DNA of 52,952 nucleotides from an uncultured Lachnospiraceae bacterium (GTDB lineage: Bacteria > Bacillota_A > Clostridia > Lachnospirales > Lachnospiraceae). A program made the translations under genes and the position numbers. Position 1 is the stretch's first letter, and the number at the start of each line of letters is the position of its first letter. Shown one piece after another: positions 33,341-40,393 of the stretch. Under the pieces are notes generated by a model that saw nothing but the letters and a program-made list of their open reading frames with translations, was not told where the DNA came from and did not search any database. The DNA lies in the NCBI GenBank assembly GCA_905207905.1, contig CAJLNC010000007.1, forward strand, positions 1 through 52,952. The letters are read 5' to 3'.

Positions 33341-33960
33341 AGCTGGCAGTGTTGGTATCCGGAGGAGGCACCAATCTGCAGGCCATCATTGATGCCATGG
33401 AGTCCGGGGCGATTCAAAATGCAAAGATTGAGTTGGTGATCAGCAATAATAAAAATGCCTATGCTCTGGAACGGGCAGCCAGGCATCAGATTCCTGCCAG
33501 ATGCATTTCACCAAGAGATTACAACAGCAGAGAGCAGTTTAATGAGGAGCTTCTGGAGACCCTGCAGAAGGCCCAGGTGGATCTGATCGTGCTGGCAGGC
33601 TGCCTGGTGGTGATTCCGGAAAAGATGGTGGACGCTTTTCCCGGCAAAATTATCAATGTGCATCCGTCCCTGATTCCTTCCTTTTGCGGAACCGGTTTTT
33701 ACGGCCTGAAGGTGCATGAGGAAGTTTTAAGGAGAGGCGTGAAAGTGACGGGAGCTACGGTGCATTTTGTGGATAAGGGAACCGATACAGGGCCTATTAT
33801 TCTGCAAAAGGCGGTGGAAGTCCATCCGGGGGATACCCCCAGAGAGCTTCAGCTGCGGGTGATGGAGGAAGCAGAGTGGAAACTTCTGCCCCAGGCGATC
33901 AATCTGATCGCAGAGGGCAAGGTGAAGATCGATCAGGGACGGGTAACGTTCCTGGAGTGA
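33334..33960 (+). CDS. purN: Phosphoribosylglycinamide formyltransferase (folate-dependent)
   Basis: A 208-residue PurN, transferring a formyl group from 10-formyltetrahydrofolate to GAR. Seen: [16 protein letters not shown] (GAR phosphate loop), [13 protein letters not shown], the catalytic Asn-His region [12 protein letters not shown], and [19 protein letters not shown] (Asp). The start overlaps the purM stop; AAGGAG inside purM serves as its site. Confidence 0.95.
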   Translation: MLKLAVLVSGGGTNLQAIIDAMESGAIQNAKIELVISNNKNAYALERAARHQIPARCISPRDYNSREQFNEELLETLQKAQVDLIVLAGCLVVIPEKMVDAFPGKIINVHPSLIPSFCGTGFYGLKVHEEVLRRGVKVTGATVHFVDKGTDTGPIILQKAVEVHPGDTPRELQLRVMEEAEWKLLPQAINLIAEGKVKIDQGRVTFLE

Positions 33961-33979
33961 GAAATCAAGGAGGCTGGAC

Positions 33980-35257
33980 ATGAAAGTTTTGATTGTGGGA
34001 AGCGGTGGAAGAGAACATGCCCTGGCATGGAAGATCGCCAAGAGTCCTAAAGTAGATAAGATATACTGCGCTCCCGGCAATGGAGGCATTGGGGAGTACG
34101 CAGAATGTGTGGATATCAAGGCCATGGAATTTGAGAAGCTGGCCTCTTTTGCAAAAGAAAAGCAGATTGACCTTACTGTGGTGGGAATGGATGATCCCCT
34201 GGTAGGGGGCATTGTGGATGTGTTTGAGGCCGAAGGACTGCGAATTTTCGGACCAAGGAAGAACGCAGCGATCCTGGAGGGGTCTAAGGCGTTCTCCAAA
34301 GATCTGATGAAAAAGTATCAGATCCCCACAGCTGCCTATGAAAACTTTGACGATCCCAAGAAGGCTCTGGAGTATCTGGAGACAAAGGCGGAGTTTCCCA
34401 TTGTGCTGAAGGCGGACGGCCTGGCTCTGGGAAAAGGAGTTCTGATCTGCAATACCCTTCAGGAGGCAAAAGAAGGGGTAAAGTCCATTATGGAAGATAA
34501 GCAGTTCGGCTCCGCAGGCAACCGGATGGTTATTGAGGAATTTATGACTGGCCGGGAGGTATCGGTACTGTCCTTTGTGGACGGAAAGACCATTAAACCT
34601 ATGACTTCCGCTCAGGATCACAAGCGGGCAGGAGACGGGGATACCGGGCTGAATACTGGAGGCATGGGAACTTTTTCCCCCAGCCCCTTCTATACAAGAG
34701 AAGTGGAGCAGTTCTGTGAGAACTATATTTTTCAGCCTACCGTGGATGCTATGGCGGCAGAGGGCAGAGAGTTTAAGGGCATCATTTTCTTTGGCCTGAT
34801 GCTGACGGAGAAAGGCCCACGGGTGTTGGAGTATAACGCCAGATTTGGCGATCCGGAGGCCCAGGTGGTGCTGCCCAGGATGAAGAATGATATTGTGGAT
34901 GTGTTTGAAGCCTGTATTGACGGGACACTGGATCAGATTCAGCTGGAGTTTGAGGACAATGCGGCTGTGTGCGTAGTGCTGGCATCCAAAGGGTATCCGG
35001 TAGCCTATGAAAAAGGTTTTGAGATCCGGGGACTGGAGAATATAAAAGAGGAAGAAGGGCGTTACGTCTTTCACGCAGGCAGCGCCTTAAGGGACGGTCA
35101 TCTGGTGACCAACGGAGGCCGCGTTCTTGGAGTGACAGCGCTGGGAGAAAATTTGAAAGCTGCCAGAGCCAATGCCTATGAGGCAGTGAAGCTGGTGGAG
35201 TTTGACAACCAATATTATCGGAATGATATTGGAAAGGCCATTGATGAGGCAGAATAG
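33980..35257 (+). CDS. purD: Phosphoribosylamine-glycine ligase (GAR synthetase)
   Basis: A 425-residue ATP-grasp enzyme joining glycine to phosphoribosylamine. Motifs: VLIVGSGGREHALAWKI (N-terminal fold), PVVLK-like FPIVLKADGLALGKGV (ATP-binding), GREVSVLSFVDG, SAQDHKRAGDGDTGLNTGGMG, FFGLMLTEKGPRVLEYNARFGDPEAQVVLPRM and VLASKGYP. Complete in length. GGAGG precedes the ATG. It is 19 bp after purN and ends the operon; I saw no terminator directly after it. Confidence 0.96.
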   Translation: MKVLIVGSGGREHALAWKIAKSPKVDKIYCAPGNGGIGEYAECVDIKAMEFEKLASFAKEKQIDLTVVGMDDPLVGGIVDVFEAEGLRIFGPRKNAAILEGSKAFSKDLMKKYQIPTAAYENFDDPKKALEYLETKAEFPIVLKADGLALGKGVLICNTLQEAKEGVKSIMEDKQFGSAGNRMVIEEFMTGREVSVLSFVDGKTIKPMTSAQDHKRAGDGDTGLNTGGMGTFSPSPFYTREVEQFCENYIFQPTVDAMAAEGREFKGIIFFGLMLTEKGPRVLEYNARFGDPEAQVVLPRMKNDIVDVFEACIDGTLDQIQLEFEDNAAVCVVLASKGYPVAYEKGFEIRGLENIKEEEGRYVFHAGSALRDGHLVTNGGRVLGVTALGENLKAARANAYEAVKLVEFDNQYYRNDIGKAIDEAE

Positions 35258-35322
35258 AGTGTATGCGGCGATGGGATATTGAGGAGAGAACACCGCAGAG
35301 ATAGAGAAAGGAATTTTGGAAA

Positions 35323-36498
35323 ATGAAAAAGTTTTTGGAAAAGAGCAGATGGTGCATGATGCTGGCCTGTCTTCTGCTTATGCTTTGCAGTGGAACGGCG
35401 CTGGCATCAGAGGATGACAATTCTTTGTCATCCCTTGGAATTCTCACAGAGGGAGCAGTGGTATCCCCTGAGTTTTCCTACAATACCTGGTCCTATGAAG
35501 TAAGGGTTCCGGCAGGGACCAAGGAACTGAGTTTGGATCCCGTTCCTTCCAGTGCAAGCGCTACTATCAGCAGCATCAACGGCACCACCTTGAAGGAAGA
35601 CGGCACCGGCTACGTCACCATTACGGTGGCCGCAGGGAACGGAAGTCCCTTTACCTATGAATTGAATGTGGTCTCTGATGCCAGCCTGGCAGGCTCTGCG
35701 CAGGAGACGGAAACAGAGACGGAGACAGAGGCGGAGACGGAAACAGAGACGGAAACGGAGACAGAGGATTCCCGCTATGTGAAGGTGGACAAAAACACAA
35801 TTCAGGAAGCGGAGAATACCATCACAGATTTAAAAGGCGAGATCACCAAATACAAGGATAAGCTCGGCCTGTTTACCAAGATCATGTACGGTTTGATCGG
35901 TCTGGCAGTGATTCTCCTTTTCGTAGTGATCAATCTTCTTCTTCGGAAAAAGGATTTAAAGGCAGAGCTGAATGATTACAGAAGCTATGGTTACACAGAC
36001 AGCAAGGGGGCTGCCAAGGCTCAGAAAAAGGCGGAGAAAAAGCAGGCAAAGGCAGAGCCGATGCGGCCGGGGCAAAGGGGAATACCGCAGAACAGCGTGC
36101 CGGAGAACCAGCCTCCGTTCAGTCAGCAGAACTATCCGAAACAGAGCCGTCCCTCTGTGAAACCGGCTGCTATGCAAAACGGAGCTGCCCAGCAGCAGGC
36201 AGGATTGGATGTACAGCCTCAGAAGTCTCATAAAAAGCCGAAGCAGATGCCTCAGTATCAGGATGAGCAACCCAGGCAGGGACAGCCCGCCAGTCAGAGC
36301 CAGCAGCATGGAGCAGGACAGCCTGTCAGTCAGAGCCAGCAGCACGGAGCAGGACAGTCCGCCAGCCAGGGTCAGCAGCACGGAGCAGGACAGCCTGCCA
36401 GTCAGGAACAGAAAGCAGGCAGACAGTCCAGAAAACAGGACAAGAGCGGTAAAAAGGGCCGCAGCAATGATGTGGAAATTAATATGATTGATCTGTAA
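35323..36498 (+). CDS. Cadherin-like beta-sandwich domain membrane protein
   Basis: A 391-residue, probably bitopic surface protein. Order: signal peptide (1-29, cleavage near ALA before SEDD); a cadherin-like beta-sandwich (LSSLGILTEGAVVSPEFSYN... YELNVV, about 33-120); a threonine-glutamate repeat (ETETETE, about 127-147); a short coiled coil (IQEAENTITDLKGEITKYK); one membrane helix (MYGLIGLAVILLFVVINLLL, about 187-206); then a basic cytoplasmic tail rich in Lys, Gln and Pro with 12-residue tandem repeats. The tail could bind nucleic acid, wall or partner proteins; the function is unknown. 65 bp after purD, maybe read from the same transcript. Confidence 0.78.
   Translation: MKKFLEKSRWCMMLACLLLMLCSGTALASEDDNSLSSLGILTEGAVVSPEFSYNTWSYEVRVPAGTKELSLDPVPSSASATISSINGTTLKEDGTGYVTITVAAGNGSPFTYELNVVSDASLAGSAQETETETETEAETETETETETEDSRYVKVDKNTIQEAENTITDLKGEITKYKDKLGLFTKIMYGLIGLAVILLFVVINLLLRKKDLKAELNDYRSYGYTDSKGAAKAQKKAEKKQAKAEPMRPGQRGIPQNSVPENQPPFSQQNYPKQSRPSVKPAAMQNGAAQQQAGLDVQPQKSHKKPKQMPQYQDEQPRQGQPASQSQQHGAGQPVSQSQQHGAGQSASQGQQHGAGQPASQEQKAGRQSRKQDKSGKKGRSNDVEINMIDL
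36280..36412 (+). repeat. In-frame 36-bp tandem repeats in the tail of the cadherin-like protein
   Basis: Units begin at 36280, 36316, 36352 and 36388 (last one partial). Each encodes a variant of GQPASQSQQHGA. The units differ by a few bases, so expansion is not very recent but copy number could vary between strains. Confidence 0.9.
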
Positions 36499-36551
36499 TT
36501 CAGATTGCTTGCAGTCAGGTTTTTATGCAAAGGAAGCCGATAGGACATAGG

Positions 36552-36666
36552 GGATATTGCAAAATACCTCCGGGGTATCCTTTCGGGTGATTTTTCTCCG
36601 AAAAATAACGTCTTTTTGGAGAAAAACACACCGAAAATCCACCGGAATTCGTATTTTGCAATATCC
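36552..36666. repeat. 115-bp palindromic dispersed element, full copy A
   Basis: Perfect 16-bp terminal inverted repeats GGATATTGCAAAATAC (36552-36567) and GTATTTTGCAATATCC (36651-36666). The interior also folds back on itself (TTTTTCTCC near 36598 with GGAGAAAAA near 36625). Its reverse complement matches the element at 46632-46746 along the whole 115 bp, and a third partial copy lies at 52664. It encodes nothing. This could be a small non-autonomous transposable element (MITE-like) or a long REP-type hairpin. Confidence 0.85.
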
Positions 36667-36737
36667 TCTTTTTATTTCATAGGAAATTCCGTCTTATGAA
36701 ACAAAAATGCTTGGCAGGATCGCACTGCGATGGGCGG

Positions 36738-36764
36738 AGAAGTCTGCGGGCAGACTTCTTTTTT
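36738..36764 (+). terminator. Rho-independent terminator
   Basis: AGAAGTCTG (36738-36746), loop CGGG, CAGACTTCT (36751-36759), followed by TTTTT. It separates the cadherin-like gene and palindromic element from the ROK regulator. Confidence 0.88.
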
Positions 36765-36830
36765 ATATGGAAAAAATGCAAAAAAAGAATAGAAAAAAGA
36801 TGAGAAATATATTATGCTAATAGCAACAGA

Positions 36831-36852
36831 GTTTTTAAAGTACTTTATAAAA
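36831..36852. promoter_or_regulatory. Possible self-regulatory site before the ROK repressor
   Basis: TTTTTAAAGTACTTTATAAAA (36832-36852) is a near-palindrome centred on AAAGTACTTT, 13 bp before the ATG. It shares the TTTTAAA and AAAGTA words with the perfect dyad at 38059-38089, so the same repressor may bind both. Confidence 0.4.
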
Positions 36853-36865
36853 GAGGAGAAGGGGA

Positions 36866-37987
36866 ATGGGCGTTAAATTAAACAGCATAGAGGTGAAAAG
36901 ACAAAATAGAAAGAGAATATTCAGATATTTGTTAAAAGCAGACACGGTGACAAAACAGGAAATTTCCTTTCAACTTCGTCTGAGTCTGCCTACGGTAAGT
37001 CAGATTCTCAGTGAGCTGGGGGCGGCTGGTTTGGTGTATGAGGCAGGAATGCAGGCATCCAGCGGAGGAAGGCGGGCAGTGACGGTCTGTGCGGATGGAG
37101 AGGCCCGGCTGGCGGCAGGGATTGATATTACAAAGAATCATGTGGATTTCGCAATGATCAATTTGAGAGGAGAGATCCTGGTCAATGAGAGGATGCGGAA
37201 GACTTTTTCGCAGAGTGAAGCCTATGGGTTGGAATTAAAGGAAATGCACCGGGAATTTCTGAAAAAACACCGAATTGATGAGAAGAAGATCACGGGTCTT
37301 GGAGTTTCGCTGCCAGGCATTGTCAGTGAAGATCAGAAGGTGCTGCAGTATTCACATATTTTAGGTTTGAAAGAGCCAATGCCCTTTGGAACCATAGACC
37401 TGCCTTATGAAATCCGGTTTTTTAATGATGCCACAGCAGCCTGCATGGCTGAGTGCTATACCCATACTGCACCGCCCAGTTTTACTTTTTTATCCTTAAG
37501 TAATTCCGTGGGAGGAGCCACTGTATTTCAGAACCAGATCGTTATGGGGGATAACAGCAGAAGCGGAGAACTGGGGCATATGTGTCTGGTTCCGGGTGGG
37601 CGTCCCTGCTATTGCGGAAAGGCCGGGCATTATGATGCCTATGGATCCGCACTGGTGCTGCTGAATTTAACGAACGGTTCCATGTCAGAATTTTTTGAAC
37701 GTCTGGAAAAGAGGGAGCCGCATTTTGTTCAGGTGTTTGATGAGTATCTGGAATTTCTTGCACTGATGATCTACAATCTGCATATTCAGTCAGATCTGCC
37801 GGTGGTAATCGGGGGATATGTTGGAAGCTATCTGAAGCCTTATGTAAAGATATTGAAGGAAAAGGTGAAAGGGTACAGTATTTTTGAGGAACAAAAGGAA
37901 TATATTTATCTTTGCAATTATAATGTAGAGGCGGCTGCAGTGGGAGCGGCCAGATATTTCACAGAAAAGTTTATTGAAAATATCTAA
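36866..37987 (+). CDS. ROK-family transcriptional repressor (NagC/XylR type)
   Basis: A 373-residue regulator. Residues 1-75 form a winged helix (IFRYLLKADTVTKQEIS, LRLSLPTVSQILSELGAAGLV) and the rest a ROK sugar-sensor domain (AAGIDITKNHVDFAMINLRG, GLGVSLPGIVSE, FFNDATAACMAE, GELGHMCLVPGGRPCYCGKAGHYDAYGS). The zinc motif CxCGxxGC ends in His, not Cys. The catalytic Asp of NDAT is kept, but the ATP phosphate-loop motif is not, so it should bind and not phosphorylate a sugar. GAGGAG precedes the ATG. It probably controls the adjacent dehydrogenase gene. Confidence 0.9.
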   Translation: MGVKLNSIEVKRQNRKRIFRYLLKADTVTKQEISFQLRLSLPTVSQILSELGAAGLVYEAGMQASSGGRRAVTVCADGEARLAAGIDITKNHVDFAMINLRGEILVNERMRKTFSQSEAYGLELKEMHREFLKKHRIDEKKITGLGVSLPGIVSEDQKVLQYSHILGLKEPMPFGTIDLPYEIRFFNDATAACMAECYTHTAPPSFTFLSLSNSVGGATVFQNQIVMGDNSRSGELGHMCLVPGGRPCYCGKAGHYDAYGSALVLLNLTNGSMSEFFERLEKREPHFVQVFDEYLEFLALMIYNLHIQSDLPVVIGGYVGSYLKPYVKILKEKVKGYSIFEEQKEYIYLCNYNVEAAAVGAARYFTEKFIENI

Positions 37988-38019
37988 AAAGTACTGTTGA
38001 AAATTGTAAATTCTTCTTA

Positions 38020-38048
38020 TTGAAATTGAAAATATGATTTGTTATAAT
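38020..38048 (+). promoter_or_regulatory. Predicted promoter of the alcohol dehydrogenase gene
   Basis: TTGAAA (38020-38025), 17-bp spacer, perfect TATAAT (38043-38048). The expected start near 38055 lies just before the dyad at 38059. Confidence 0.8.
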
Positions 38049-38058
38049 TTGTTCATAA

Positions 38059-38089
38059 GCTACTTTTTAAAATCATTTTAAAAAGTAGC
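38059..38089. promoter_or_regulatory. Perfect 14-bp dyad, probable ROK-repressor operator
   Basis: GCTACTTTTTAAAA (38059-38072), spacer TCA, TTTTAAAAAGTAGC (38076-38089). The A/T-rich dyad immediately downstream of the promoter start is the kind of site NagC/Mlc/XylR proteins occupy. It could also fold as an RNA hairpin, but no T tract follows as in a terminator. Confidence 0.7.
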
Positions 38090-38194
38090 AATTAATAAAA
38101 AAGAAACTGGAGAGGAAAAGAGAGTCGTTCTGTTAGCGTGAACGAAAAATAGATATCCAGTGAAACTGAAAAAGAAGAATGGGAGGAAAAAACA

Positions 38195-39241
38195 ATGGAA
38201 GAAATGATGCTTCAGCAGGTAATGACAGCGCCTAAAAATATTACTTTTCGCAAGATAGCGGTTCCGGAACCAAAAGATCAGGAGGTTCTGGTGAAAATTA
38301 TGAAGATTGGGGTCTGCGGCAGCGATATACACGTTTATCACGGCACCCATCCCTTTACTTCCTACCCGGTGACTCAGGGGCATGAGCTTTCTGCCAAGAT
38401 CGTGAAGTTAGGAAAAGATGTGAAGGGTTTTACGGTTGGTCAGAAAGTTACCATTGAGCCTCAGGTATACTGTGGAGAATGCTATCCCTGCACCCATGGA
38501 AAATATAATCTCTGTGAAGAACTGAAGGTTATGGGCTTCCAGACAACAGGAACAGCCAGCGAATATTTTGCAGTAGATGCCTCCAAGGTAACTCCGCTGC
38601 CGGAAGAAATGACCTATAATGAAGGGGCAATGATCGAGCCGCTGGCAGTGACGGTTCATGCGGCAAAACGGTTCCCGGATCTTAAGGGAGCCAAGGTGGC
38701 AATTTTAGGATGCGGCCCCATCGGGATTCTGTTGGCTCAGTCCTGCAAGGCTTTGGGAGCAGCAGAAGTACTGATCACAGACGTGTCGGATTATCGTCTC
38801 TCTCTGGCTCAGAAGTGCGGCGTGGATCATGCTTATAATACAACAAAAATAGATTTCGGCGATGCCATGGTAGAAGCATTTGGGAAAGACAAGGCAGATG
38901 TGATCTATGACTGTGCAGGAAATGATATTACCATGGGACAGGCCATCAAATATGCTCGGAAGGGAAGCACCATCATTCTGGTAGCGGTATTTGGCAAGAT
39001 GGCGAATGTAGATTTGGCTGTTCTCAATGACCACGAGTTGGATCTCAATACTACGATGATGTATCGTCATGAGGATTATGTGGATGCTATTCGGTTGGTG
39101 AATGAGAAGAAGATCCAGTTAAAGCCTCTGATGACAAAGCACTTTGCGTTTGAGGATTACCAGAAGGCTTATGAGTACATCGATGCGAATAAAGAAATCT
39201 GTATGAAGGTGCTGATCGATGTAGATCCTTCCGAGGAATAG
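38195..39241 (+). CDS. Zinc-dependent medium-chain dehydrogenase (sorbitol/threonine dehydrogenase type)
   Basis: A 348-residue NAD(P)-dependent dehydrogenase, probably oxidising a sugar alcohol or related secondary alcohol. Catalytic zinc residues: Cys in GVCGSDIH, the GHE motif in TQGHELSAKI; the structural zinc cysteines lie in CGECYPCTHGKYNLCEE. The nucleotide fold is AILGCGPIGILLAQ. GGGAGG at 38180-38185 precedes the ATG. It stands alone between a ROK-type operator and a terminator, so it is probably induced by the sugar sensed by the adjacent repressor. The exact substrate is unclear. Confidence 0.9.
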   Translation: MEEMMLQQVMTAPKNITFRKIAVPEPKDQEVLVKIMKIGVCGSDIHVYHGTHPFTSYPVTQGHELSAKIVKLGKDVKGFTVGQKVTIEPQVYCGECYPCTHGKYNLCEELKVMGFQTTGTASEYFAVDASKVTPLPEEMTYNEGAMIEPLAVTVHAAKRFPDLKGAKVAILGCGPIGILLAQSCKALGAAEVLITDVSDYRLSLAQKCGVDHAYNTTKIDFGDAMVEAFGKDKADVIYDCAGNDITMGQAIKYARKGSTIILVAVFGKMANVDLAVLNDHELDLNTTMMYRHEDYVDAIRLVNEKKIQLKPLMTKHFAFEDYQKAYEYIDANKEICMKVLIDVDPSEE

Positions 39242-39295
39242 AGAAGGAATAAAGAAAAAAATAAGAACATCTCTTGAATAAAAACGAAAAGGCAG

Positions 39296-39339
39296 AAATA
39301 GGAAGTACAGATAGGTAACTTCCTATTTTTGTTTTTTTT
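39296..39339 (+). terminator. Rho-independent terminator after the dehydrogenase
   Basis: AAATAGGAAGT (39296-39306), 11-nt loop, ACTTCCTATTT (39318-39328), followed by TTGTTTTTTTT. Perfect stem and long T run. Confidence 0.92.
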
Positions 39340-39457
39340 AGATGGCGGATGGCCTAATATTCTACTAGAAAATAGGAAATTCTGGTCAGGAATTGACGAA
39401 TATGCTAAACTATAGAAATAAAAAGAGGGGCAGAATATGTCCAGGGAGGAGCGGAAA

Positions 39458-39901
39458 ATGATTAAGGTAGGGATTGGAGTTATGATTTTGGATGGAAATC
39501 GCATTCTTCTGGGACACAGAACTCCCAACGCTAAGGATACAGGCGGGATTTATCAGCCCGGTTCCTGGGCACTGCCGGGAGGGAAGCAGGAGGAAAATGA
39601 GACCATTTTTGAGGGAGCTATCCGAGAGGTGAAGGAGGAGACGAACCTGGATATCCAGGGACTGGAGGTTTTCGGCGCTTCAGATGATATTCAGCCGGGA
39701 AAGCATTTTGTGACTATCTGGGTGATTGCAAGCGGATGGAAGGGAGAATTGAAGGTGATGGAGCCGGAGAAACAGGATTTCTGGAACTGGTTTGATTTGT
39801 CAGAGCTGCCGGAAAATCTTTATGCTCCGTCGGAGAAATTTATAAACGCGTATTTAGAGCGGTATGCTTCGGAGCAGTGTGCAGCTGCGGCCGGGCGCTG
39901 A
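39458..39901 (+). CDS. NUDIX hydrolase
   Basis: A 147-residue NUDIX enzyme hydrolysing a nucleoside diphosphate linked to another moiety. The full NUDIX box is visible: LPGGKQEENETIFEGAIRE followed by VKEETNL, giving the GX5EX7REUXEEXGU pattern with Leu/Asp at the end. The N-terminal IKVGIGVMILDGNRILLGHR is typical of the MutT/NUDT15-like group that handles damaged nucleotides. GGGAGGAG at 39444-39451 selects the ATG at 39458. Confidence 0.9.
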   Translation: MIKVGIGVMILDGNRILLGHRTPNAKDTGGIYQPGSWALPGGKQEENETIFEGAIREVKEETNLDIQGLEVFGASDDIQPGKHFVTIWVIASGWKGELKVMEPEKQDFWNWFDLSELPENLYAPSEKFINAYLERYASEQCAAAAGR

Positions 39902-39933
39902 AGAGAGGAAAAAGGGGATCCATATTTCTGCCC

Positions 39934-39962
39934 TTGACACCTGCCTCTTACATTTGTTATAT
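39934..39962 (+). promoter_or_regulatory. Predicted promoter of gntR-clpC
   Basis: Perfect TTGACA (39934-39939), 17-bp spacer, TTATAT at 39957-39962 (or TATATT with an 18-bp spacer). It lies 33 bp after the NUDIX stop. Confidence 0.65.
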
Positions 39963-39976
39963 TGTTCCTAGAACAA
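39962..39976. promoter_or_regulatory. Probable GntR operator
   Basis: TTGTTC-CTA-GAACAA, a perfect 6-bp inverted repeat with a 3-bp spacer, directly at and after the -10. Such a site is well placed for self-repression by the GntR protein encoded 35 bp downstream. Confidence 0.65.
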
Positions 39977-40010
39977 AAGCATTGCTAAAGAGGAAAAGGA
40001 GGCGCCGCTT

Positions 40011-40391
40011 ATGATCATAAAGATTGATTTTCAAAGCGATGAGGCCATATATATGCAGCTGCGTAATCAGATCATCATGGGGATTGCCACATCTACGCTG
40101 CGGGAGGGAGATACTCTTCCATCGGTGCGGCAGCTGGCAGATGATATCGGGATCAATATGCACACAGTGAATAAAGCCTATGCAGTGCTGCGTCAGGAAG
40201 GGTTTGTCACCATTGACCGACGCAAAGGGGCGGTGGTATCTCTGGAGGTGGATAAGAATCAGGCGCTTACGGAGATGAAGAGAAAGCTGCGGGTGGCGCT
40301 GGCCAAGGCCAGCTGTCACAATATCACCAGGGCGGAAGTACACCGTCTGGTGGATGAGATTTTTTCAGAGTATGAGACACAGGAGGATTGA
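40011..40391 (+). CDS. GntR-family transcriptional regulator (YtrA subfamily)
   Basis: A 126-residue short GntR regulator. The DNA-binding domain is clear: AIYMQLRNQIIMGIATSTL, EGDTLPSVRQLADDIGINMHTVNKAYAVLRQEGFV, DRRKGAVV. The C-terminal 45 residues form the short helical dimerisation part of YtrA-type members, with no ligand domain. GGAGGCGCCGCTT precedes the ATG. Its stop is 2 bp before the clpC start, so it probably regulates clpC and itself. Confidence 0.92.
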   Translation: MIIKIDFQSDEAIYMQLRNQIIMGIATSTLREGDTLPSVRQLADDIGINMHTVNKAYAVLRQEGFVTIDRRKGAVVSLEVDKNQALTEMKRKLRVALAKASCHNITRAEVHRLVDEIFSEYETQED

Positions 40392-40393
40392 AG

